Made by a program: the position numbers and the translations under genes
The notes under the pieces: generated by a model
Seen by the model: the letters and a program-made list of their open reading frames with translations, nothing else
Told to the model about the DNA's origin: nothing
The model's database searches: none
NCBI GenBank assembly: GCA_003558125.1
Contig: PWMQ01000083.1
Coordinates: 1 to 41,711, forward strand
Direction of reading: 5' to 3'
DNA: 41,711 bases
Source: Natronospira sp.
GTDB lineage: Bacteria > Pseudomonadota > Gammaproteobacteria > Natronospirales > Natronospiraceae
Part shown: one piece after another, positions 36,306 to 41,711 of the stretch
Layout of the letters: each line of letters begins with the position of its first letter
Position numbering within the stretch: position 1 is the first letter of the stretch

Positions 36306-37676
36306 TTAGCGGATCAGCACGAACAGGGCTCCGTCGCCCCGGCGGACATTGAGCACCAGGGCATCGGCGTCCTGCAGGGCCTCGCGCAGTTCACTCAGGT
36401 TCCGCACCGGCTCCCGATTGACCGAGGTGATCACATCACCGGAGCGCAGATGACGGGCGGCGGGGCTGCCCCGTTCCACCTCGTCCACCAGCACCCCTTC
36501 CACGCGACCGAAGAGCGGGGAGCGCTCATCCAGCTCGCTGAAGCTGGCGCCGGCCAGGCGCTGGTGCAGTTCCTCGGCCTTGACCGAGGTTTCTTCGGGG
36601 TCGGAGATGACCGCGGTGACCGTAAGCTCGTCACCATTGCGCAGGATCTCCAGGCTGACTTCCTCGCCCACCCGGAGCAGGCTGACCCGGGTGACCAGCT
36701 CGCGGATGCTGGTAATCGGCCGGTCATTGAGGCGCACGATCACATCGCCTTCCTCGATGCCGGCTTCCTCGGCGGCGGAGTTGGGGGCCACCTGAGTCAC
36801 CAGGGCGCCGCGATGGCGATCAATGCCCATGGCCTCGGCAAAGTCCGGGGTCAGGTTCTGCACCGACACGCCCAGACGGCCCCGCCGGACCCGGCCTTCC
36901 TCGAGAATCTGGTCCATGATGCCGCTGGCCAGATTGGTGGGGATGGCAAAACCGATGCCGATATTGCCGCCGCGGCCGGAGAGGATGGCGGTGTTGATCC
37001 CCACCAGGCGCCCGTCCAGGGTCACCAGGGCGCCGCCGGAGTTACCCGGGTTGATGGCGGCATCGGTCTGGATGAAGTCCTCGATGCGGCCATCGCCCCC
37101 GCGCAGGGCCCGGCCCAGGCCGGAAACGATGCCCGAGGTGACGGTATGGTCCAGGCCAAAGGGGTTGCCGATGGCGACCACGAAATCCCCCACCCGAACC
37201 CGGTCGGAATCGGCGATCTCGATCTGCTTGAGGTTATCGGCGTCGATGCGGATCACCGCCACATCGCTCTGCTCGTCCGAGCCCACCACCTCGGCCTCGT
37301 AGGTCCGGTTGTCATGCAGGTGGACCGAGATCTGGTCGGCATTATCAATCACATGGTGGTTGGTCAGGATGACCCCGTTTTCCGCATCCACGATCACCCC
37401 GGAGCCCAGGCTCTGGGTCTCCCGCTCCTGGGGCTGGTCGGGCATGTCGAAAAAGCGCCGAAAGAAGGGGTCGTTGGCGAAGGGGTGCCGCTGCACCTCC
37501 ACCGTGCCGCGCGTGGAAATATTGACCACCGCCGGCGAAACCTCTTCCAGCATGGGTGCCAGCGAGGGCAACTCCCGTCCCTGGCCGTCTGTGGCTGGCA
37601 GCGCGGCCTGAGCCGCAAAACTCAGTACAAACAAGCTCAGAACACCTGCGAATTTGGGCAGGATGGCTCTGCTCAT
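36306..37676 (-). CDS. Periplasmic serine protease of the DegP/DegQ (HtrA) family
   Basis: 456 residues. The ATG at 37676 follows GAGGAGAG and begins the signal peptide (cleavage about AQA|A, 24/25); a longer frame adds an irrelevant N-terminus. The trypsin-like domain has His108 ('LTNHHVID'), Asp138 ('QSDVAVIR') and Ser213 ('GNSGGA'), followed by two PDZ domains (about 265-350 and 370-455). The loop after the signal is short, more like DegQ/MucD than DegP. It degrades or chaperones misfolded envelope proteins. On the minus strand upstream, GGAACCC (37757-37763) followed 16 bases later by TCTTC could be a weak sigmaE-type promoter. Hsp20 lies directly upstream, separated by a terminator. Confidence 0.93.
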   Translation of the reverse strand: MSRAILPKFAGVLSLFVLSFAAQAALPATDGQGRELPSLAPMLEEVSPAVVNISTRGTVEVQRHPFANDPFFRRFFDMPDQPQERETQSLGSGVIVDAENGVILTNHHVIDNADQISVHLHDNRTYEAEVVGSDEQSDVAVIRIDADNLKQIEIADSDRVRVGDFVVAIGNPFGLDHTVTSGIVSGLGRALRGGDGRIEDFIQTDAAINPGNSGGALVTLDGRLVGINTAILSGRGGNIGIGFAIPTNLASGIMDQILEEGRVRRGRLGVSVQNLTPDFAEAMGIDRHRGALVTQVAPNSAAEEAGIEEGDVIVRLNDRPITSIRELVTRVSLLRVGEEVSLEILRNGDELTVTAVISDPEETSVKAEELHQRLAGASFSELDERSPLFGRVEGVLVDEVERGSPAARHLRSGDVITSVNREPVRNLSELREALQDADALVLNVRRGDGALFVLIR

Positions 37677-37853
37677 GAGTGGTCTCTCCTCATGCATGGG
37701 TTGAAAAGTGGTTAATCGACTTCCGACGTCTATAAGAAGACTGCAAGCGTTTCGCCGGGTTCCCCGAAGGCCGGCTGAAGTTGCCGATTCTCGCGTTTTT
37801 CCGCCGCCGTTACCATCCCCCCGTGAGGGGGGTGACAGGCCGGGCGGGATGGA

Positions 37854-37883
37854 CAAAAAAATGGCCCGGGCAAGCCCGGGCCA
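37854..37883 (-). terminator. Terminator of the hsp20 gene
   Basis: On the minus strand, TGGCCCGGG and CCCGGGCCA arms (37862-37883 region) around a 4-base loop are followed by seven T residues (the A run at 37855-37861 on the plus strand). It lies about 30 bases past the hsp20 stop. Confidence 0.88.
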
Positions 37884-37913
37884 GTCCTGATCTGACAGCG
37901 CGCGGCCGGTTGT

Positions 37914-38363
37914 TCAGCCCTTGACCTGAATCCGGCGCGGCTGGACCTTCTCCTGCTTCGGAATCACCACTTCCAGCACGCCGTTCCTGCTCTCGGCGCT
38001 GATCTTGTCGGCATCCGCGCTGTCGGGCAGCACGAAGCGCCGGAAGAACTGGCCGGAGACGCGCTCCACGCGGCGATAGCCGTTGCGCTCTTCCTTGTTT
38101 TCCTCGGTCCGCTGACCGCGGATGGTCAGGGTGCCGTTCTCCATGGTGATCTCGATGTCATTGGGGTCCACGCCGGGCACGTCCGCATGCAGGATGAAGC
38201 GGTCCTGCTCCTCGCGGATGTCCACCGCCGGGGCCCAATCGGACACCTCACCGGTCTCGCTCTCATAACCGGGGACACCGTCAAAAATCGTGTTGAGTTC
38301 ATTCTGGAGCTGATTCATCAGACCCCAGGGCCGACGACGATACGGGCTAATGTTCATTGCCAT
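37914..38363 (-). CDS. Small heat-shock protein, Hsp20/alpha-crystallin family
   Basis: 149 residues. The alpha-crystallin domain spans about 45-138, with 'VDIREEQDRFILHADVPGV', 'ENGTLTIRGQR' and the late 'SRNGVLEVVIPKQ'; the C-terminal 'RRIQVKG' holds the IxV anchor that binds neighbouring subunits. It is an ATP-independent holdase chaperone. ATG 38363 is chosen (AGGAGG eight bases upstream); two earlier in-frame starts overlap the ribosome site. A strong sigma32 promoter stands upstream and a terminator follows, so it is a single-gene heat-shock unit. Confidence 0.93.
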   Translation of the reverse strand: MAMNISPYRRRPWGLMNQLQNELNTIFDGVPGYESETGEVSDWAPAVDIREEQDRFILHADVPGVDPNDIEITMENGTLTIRGQRTEENKEERNGYRRVERVSGQFFRRFVLPDSADADKISAESRNGVLEVVIPKQEKVQPRRIQVKG

Positions 38364-38421
38364 GGTCATCACCTCCTGATGTTTCCGGGCTGATTGCCTG
38401 GATATGCCGTTCTGATATCCG

Positions 38422-38449
38422 ATTTAGGGGCGCTCGTCCCCGTTTCAAG
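38422..38449 (-). promoter_or_regulatory. Sigma32 (heat-shock) promoter of hsp20
   Basis: On the minus strand CTTGAAA (complement of 38443-38449) is a perfect sigma32 -35, followed after 12 bases by CCCCTAAAT (complement of 38422-38430), close to the CCCCATnT -10. It lies about 60 bases upstream of the hsp20 ATG. Confidence 0.75.
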
Positions 38450-38669
38450 ACCCCCGATCGTGGTTTTCTTGACGATTATTCAAATCCGGCGGCTTTCTGA
38501 CGCGGCCCTGGCCATCCCCAACACAATATCTTGGGGCGCCCAGAAACCTGCCCGAGACCTTAAGTGCCTGAATTTACCCACGTTAGGGCCCTGGAGCGTG
38601 CCCCGTGCAAGCTGTCAAGTCCTTGTTTTGCAGTTATTTTTCGATATGATGCCCGGCCCGTGAAATTTC

Positions 38670-38697
38670 TTGACAGGGATTCCGGCCCTGCTACGCT
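38670..38697 (+). promoter_or_regulatory. Candidate sigma70 promoter of nrdJ
   Basis: A perfect TTGACA (38670-38675) is followed after 16 bases by TACGCT (38692-38697), a weak -10. This would start transcription near 38704, just before the NrdR-type box, giving a leader of about 200 bases. Confidence 0.45.
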
Positions 38698-38709
38698 AGT
38701 TGTTATTCG

Positions 38710-38725
38710 TCACAAGATATTGTGT
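38710..38725 (+). promoter_or_regulatory. NrdR-box-like palindrome
   Basis: TCACAAGATATTGTGT matches the published 16-bp NrdR consensus (acaCwAtATaTwGtgt) at 14 positions as I count them. NrdR is the ATP/dATP-sensing repressor of bacterial ribonucleotide reductase genes, and nrdJ follows. NrdR sites usually come in pairs about 31 bases apart; I see no second one at that distance. A poorer match, ACACAATATCTTGGGG, lies at 38521-38536. Confidence 0.6.
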
Positions 38726-38740
38726 TTTGTCATCCCCAGC

Positions 38741-38761
38741 TTATCCACAGAGTTGTCCACG
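38741..38761 (+). promoter_or_regulatory. DnaA boxes upstream of nrdJ
   Basis: TTATCCACA (38741-38749) is a perfect DnaA box, followed in the same orientation by the one- to two-mismatch TTGTCCACG (38753-38761). DnaA control of ribonucleotide reductase genes is established in E. coli for nrdAB; here it is inference from the boxes. Confidence 0.5.
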
Positions 38762-38900
38762 GGGTGACAGATCACGGGAGCGAGCACCGGCCACGCCGGT
38801 CGCGTCGAACGAGAGGGGAAGGACTCCAGTCCAAGTAATTAAGCCAGGCCGTGGCCGACAAGCGCGTGCGCGCGCGTGTGCCCGGTCAATAAATAATCAT
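38762..38900 (+). ncRNA. Candidate structured 5' leader of nrdJ
   Basis: If transcription starts near 38704, the mRNA carries about 200 untranslated bases. Local stems visible by eye are GTGA/TCAC (38764-38775), a perfect ACCGGC/GCCGGT hairpin (38786-38800), GGAC/GTCC around a 4-base loop (38821-38832) and GCCA/TGGC (38843-38855). A 20-base alternating purine-pyrimidine run follows at 38862-38881. A conserved RNA class upstream of nrdJ genes has been described from comparative genomics (the nrdJ motif); I cannot verify membership by eye. The B12-box-like AAGCCAGG at 38841-38848 is not backed by other cobalamin-riboswitch features. Confidence 0.35.
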
Positions 38901-38911
38901 CAGGAGGCAAC

Positions 38912-41711
38912 ATGAGCACCGCGCTTGAAATGGACAAGACAGCAGTAAAGGCGATCCCCGTCCAGGATGCGTCCGTGGACATCTGGGACAAGAAGTATCG
39001 CCTCAAGACCAAGGATGGCACCGTCCTCGACGAAACCGTCGATGACACCTACAAGCGCGTCGCCAGGGCCCTGGCCGAGGTGGAAAAGCCCGATGCCCGC
39101 GAACACTGGTACGAGCGTTTCCTCTGGGCCCTGCGCCAGGGCGCCATCCCGGCCGGGCGGATCGTGTCCAACGCCGGTGCCCAGGCACACAAGCCGGCCA
39201 CCTCCACCATCAACTGCACCGTCTCCGGCACCATCAAGGATTCCATGAACGACATCCTCGGCAAGGTCCACGAGGCGGGGCTTACGCTCAAGGCCGGCTG
39301 CGGCATCGGCTATGACTTTTCCACCCTGCGCCCCAAGGGCGCCTATGTCTCCGGCGCCGGCGCCTACACCTCCGGGCCGCTGTCCTTCATGGATATCTAC
39401 GACCGCATGTGCTTCACCGTCTCCTCCGCCGGTGGCCGCCGCGGCGCACAGATGGGCACCTTCGACATCGGCCATCCGGATGTCATGGACTTCATCCGCG
39501 CCAAGCGCGAAGACGGCCGCCTGCGCCAGTTCAACCTCTCGCTGTTGATCACCGAGGAGTTCATGGAGGCGGTCAAGAACGACACCGAATGGAAGCTCGC
39601 CTTCCCGGTCACCGAAAAGGAAGTCGAGGTTGACGAGATCGACGTCAACGATCCCGAGCAGGTCATCTGGCGGGAATGGCCCCTGCGTGACGGTTATGTC
39701 TGCAACGACTCCAATCTGGTGGCCTGCAAGATCTACAAGACCATCCCTGCCCGGCGCCTGTGGGACATGATCATGAACTCCACCTACGACTATGCCGAGC
39801 CGGGCTTCATCCTCATCGACAAGGTCAACGAGCAGAACAACAACTGGTTCGACGAAGAGATCCGCGCCACCAACCCCTGTGTGACGGCGGATACCCGTCT
39901 GCATACCCAGCATGGCATGGTGCGCATCGGCGATCTCTACCAGTCCGGTGAGGCGCTTGAAGTGTCCGTGGACCGTCGCGCCCTCGGCCAGAAGAAGCGA
40001 GGCGTGGAAACCCGCCCGGCCGTTCCGGCCTTCATGACCGCCCGGGATGCGGATGTCTGGCGTGTGACCACGGAAGATGGTTACCAGATCAAGGCCACCG
40101 AATGGCATGATTTCTACACCGAGCGCGGCAAGTTGCCGCTCAAGGAGCTGCGCGAGGATGACCGTCTCCTGATTCAGTCGGGCAAGGGGCAGTTCGGTCG
40201 GGAAGGTTCGAAGGAGCTGGGTATCCTGCTGGGGCTGATCACGGGTGATGGTCAGATCACCAACCGTGGCAAGGAGCAGATGGCCGCGGTAATCAACTTC
40301 TGGGGTGAAGAACGCGCCCTGGCCGATCAGGTTGGCCACTATGTCAATGCCCTGATCCGGAATGTGGCAGAGACATCGCGTGAATACCAGGTTAAACCGG
40401 TACCTGTTGCGGATCGCAACATGGTCTTCCTGCGTTCCGTATTGCTGGCGCGGGTGCTGGAGCATTACGGCTTTACGAAAGACTCCAAGCTCCAGGTTCC
40501 GGAAGTGGTCTGGCGGGGCTCGGAAGACTGTGTGCGGGCCTATCTTCAGGCCTTGTTCCAGTGTGATGGCACGGTCAATGTGTCCAGTAACAGTCAGAGC
40601 TGCTCGGTGCGGCTGGCATCCAGCGAGCCTGCTCTGCTCAAGGATGTTCAGCAACTGCTGGCCAACTTCGGTGTGTTCTGCCGCATCCGCCAGCGCCGCA
40701 AGGCCAGCGCACGGTATCTCCCGGATGGCAATGGTGGAAGCTGTGAATACCAGTGCCGCAGTGATTATGAGTTGATCATTGATGGTCAATCCCGGGAAAT
40801 CTTCATGCAGGAAATCGGTTTCCTGCTCCCGAAGAAGCGTGAACGCTACGAGGAGTGGGTCAGCGACAAGGTGCTGCGCAAGAACCAGCGCTTTGCCAGC
40901 CGCATCCAGTCCATCGAGTATGTTGGCCGGGAAGCGGTCTACGACACCACCCAGGAAGACCACAATACGGTGATCTTCAACGGCTTGGTTACCGGGCAGT
41001 GCGGCGAGCAGCCGCTTCCGCCCTATGGTTCTTGTTTGCTCGGTTCGGTGAACCTGACCAAGTTCGTGCTCGATCCCTTTACCGACAAGGCCCGCTTCGA
41101 CTGGGACAACTACAAGGAAGTGGTCAAGGTCTTCACCCGCATGCTCGACAACGTGGTCGAGATCAACGGCCTGCCGCTGGAGCAGCAGGAAGGCGAGATT
41201 CGCCGCAAGCGCCGCCACGGCATGGGCTTTCTGGGTCTCGGTTCCACCGTCACCATGATGTGCATGAAATACGGCTCCCCCGCCTCGGGGGAATTCACCG
41301 ACAAGGTCGCCCGGGAACTGGCCCTGGCCGGCTGGGAAGCGGGCCTGGAACTGGCCGAGGAAAAAGGCCCGGCCCCGATCATGGTCGAAGAGTTCACCGT
41401 CACCGCCGAAATGCTGCGCAAGCGTCCCGAGATGAAGCGTGACGGCTGGAAACCCGGCCAGAGGATCCCTGGCCGGCTCCTGCATGCCAAGTACAGCCGC
41501 TACATGCAAAAGATCGCCGAGGAAAACCCGGAGCTGGTGAACAAGCTCGCCGAAACCGGCGCCCGCTTCACCCACCACAGCTCCATCGCGCCCACGGGCA
41601 CCATCTCCCTGTCCCTGGCCAACAATGCCTCCAACGGCATTGAGCCCAGCTTCGCCCATCACTACTTCCGCAACGTGATCCGCGAAGGCAAGAAGTCCAA
41701 GGAAAAGGTGG
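38912..41711 (+). CDS. nrdJ: Adenosylcobalamin-dependent ribonucleotide reductase with intein (3' partial)
   Basis: 933 codons are visible and the frame is open at the window end. ATG 38912 follows AGGAGG. This class II enzyme reduces ribonucleotides using a B12-generated thiyl radical. NrdJ signatures include 'GRIVSNAGAQ', 'STINCTVSGTIKDSMND' (the conserved substrate-site Cys), 'GCGIGYDFSTLRPKGA', 'RRGAQMGTFDIGHPD', and after the intein 'CGEQPLPPYGSCLLGSVNL' and 'HHSSIAPTGTISLSLA'. The host protein is interrupted after 'ATNP' (residue 322) by a 374-residue intein and resumes at Cys697, the radical-bearing active-site cysteine. The enzyme can work only after splicing. Upstream NrdR and DnaA boxes support cell-cycle or nucleotide-pool control. 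Confidence 0.95.
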   Translation, partial: MSTALEMDKTAVKAIPVQDASVDIWDKKYRLKTKDGTVLDETVDDTYKRVARALAEVEKPDAREHWYERFLWALRQGAIPAGRIVSNAGAQAHKPATSTINCTVSGTIKDSMNDILGKVHEAGLTLKAGCGIGYDFSTLRPKGAYVSGAGAYTSGPLSFMDIYDRMCFTVSSAGGRRGAQMGTFDIGHPDVMDFIRAKREDGRLRQFNLSLLITEEFMEAVKNDTEWKLAFPVTEKEVEVDEIDVNDPEQVIWREWPLRDGYVCNDSNLVACKIYKTIPARRLWDMIMNSTYDYAEPGFILIDKVNEQNNNWFDEEIRATNPCVTADTRLHTQHGMVRIGDLYQSGEALEVSVDRRALGQKKRGVETRPAVPAFMTARDADVWRVTTEDGYQIKATEWHDFYTERGKLPLKELREDDRLLIQSGKGQFGREGSKELGILLGLITGDGQITNRGKEQMAAVINFWGEERALADQVGHYVNALIRNVAETSREYQVKPVPVADRNMVFLRSVLLARVLEHYGFTKDSKLQVPEVVWRGSEDCVRAYLQALFQCDGTVNVSSNSQSCSVRLASSEPALLKDVQQLLANFGVFCRIRQRRKASARYLPDGNGGSCEYQCRSDYELIIDGQSREIFMQEIGFLLPKKRERYEEWVSDKVLRKNQRFASRIQSIEYVGREAVYDTTQEDHNTVIFNGLVTGQCGEQPLPPYGSCLLGSVNLTKFVLDPFTDKARFDWDNYKEVVKVFTRMLDNVVEINGLPLEQQEGEIRRKRRHGMGFLGLGSTVTMMCMKYGSPASGEFTDKVARELALAGWEAGLELAEEKGPAPIMVEEFTVTAEMLRKRPEMKRDGWKPGQRIPGRLLHAKYSRYMQKIAEENPELVNKLAETGARFTHHSSIAPTGTISLSLANNASNGIEPSFAHHYFRNVIREGKKSKEKV
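39878..40999 (+). mobile_element. LAGLIDADG homing-endonuclease intein in NrdJ
   Basis: A 374-residue in-frame insert (NrdJ residues 323-696). It begins with the splicing Cys in 'CVTADTRLHTQHGMVRIGDL' (block A) and has a block-B-like 'VTTEDGYQIKATEWHDFY'. Two dodecapeptide endonuclease motifs are present, LGILLGLITGDG (436-447, Asp446) and YLQALFQCDG (544-553, Asp552), both with the catalytic Asp. The C-terminal block is 'EYVGREAVYDTTQEDHNTVI' then 'FNGLVTGQ'. The terminal residues are Gly-Gln rather than His-Asn, followed by the host Cys. Codon use in the insert (more gtt, ggt, tat, cgt, tcg) is visibly less GC-biased than in the flanking exteins, consistent with horizontal acquisition. Confidence 0.93.

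Noticed and set aside
38762-38860. Cobalamin riboswitch upstream of the B12-dependent reductase
   Set aside because: Only an AAGCCAGG reminiscent of the B12 box is present; the rest of the box and the conserved core around GCCACTG are missing. Cobalamin riboswitches also usually control B12-independent alternatives or B12 uptake, not class II reductases.
39878-40999. Insert in nrdJ as an independent hypothetical gene or a frameshift
   Set aside because: The frame is continuous with both exteins, junction residues match a known intein site, and splicing and endonuclease motifs are present.
38900-41662. A 920-codon open frame on the minus strand opposite nrdJ
   Set aside because: It is the antisense of a clear NrdJ reading frame with intact family motifs; its translation is Gly/His/Val-rich shadow sequence with no domain, and it runs through both host gene and intein.

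Overview
The window is GC-rich chromosomal DNA of a gammaproteobacterium. The main evidence is the intact housekeeping block lysM-dprA-smg-topA-tsaC-hemF, divergent from def-fmt-rsmB-DUF4390-ntrY-ntrX, followed by argS-SPOR and priA. Many exported proteins are strongly acidic (Asp/Glu-rich linkers, acidic lipoproteins), which fits a halophilic or haloalkaliphilic member of the Ectothiorhodospiraceae/Natronospira type. That placement is inference from content and gene order, not from a search.

Layout. 1-3723: 3' part of a large MshQ-like (DUF6701) surface protein, probably the last gene of an MSHA-type pilus locus. 3724-9441: accessory zone with a secreted BsuPI-domain protein, an esterase-SDR pair, a serine-hydrolase lipoprotein, and several copies of a nested palindromic repeat built from REP pairs. 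9442-16297 (minus): the conserved run lysM > dprA > smg > topA > tsaC > hemF, for DNA uptake/processing, supercoiling, tRNA t6A modification and heme synthesis. 16490-23705 (plus): def, fmt and rsmB (N-terminal formyl-Met metabolism and 16S rRNA m5C methylation), then DUF4390 and the NtrY/NtrX-type two-component pair. 23931-31799 (minus): SPOR protein, argS, a 998-residue beta-propeller lipoprotein, and priA. 32142-33930 (plus): four overlapping genes forming an ECF sigma-factor cassette (sigma, single-pass membrane protein, small acidic secreted protein, DUF3106). 34226-38363: DUF2914 protein, TauE/SafE permease, small outer-membrane barrel, DegP/DegQ-like periplasmic protease, and Hsp20 with a heat-shock promoter. 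38912-end: adenosylcobalamin-dependent ribonucleotide reductase (nrdJ), open at the window edge and interrupted by a LAGLIDADG intein.

The points most worth a second look are: (i) the nrdJ intein, inserted exactly before the active-site cysteine and ending in the atypical Gly-Gln; (ii) the nrdJ leader, with an NrdR-type box, DnaA boxes, a structured GC-rich stretch and a 20-bp alternating purine-pyrimidine tract; (iii) an NtrX-type regulator whose AAA+ domain has altered Walker A and B residues and no GAFTGA loop; (iv) a nested composite palindrome (outer 'cgcaaag' arms around REP pairs) at several intergenic sites; (v) a second copy of the 3' end of the SDR gene, differing only synonymously, on the far side of the BsuPI gene, which marks that gene as an insertion; (vi) the ECF sigma cassette and its palindrome-rich divergent control region with priA. 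No rRNA, tRNA, CRISPR array or transposase gene was recognised.
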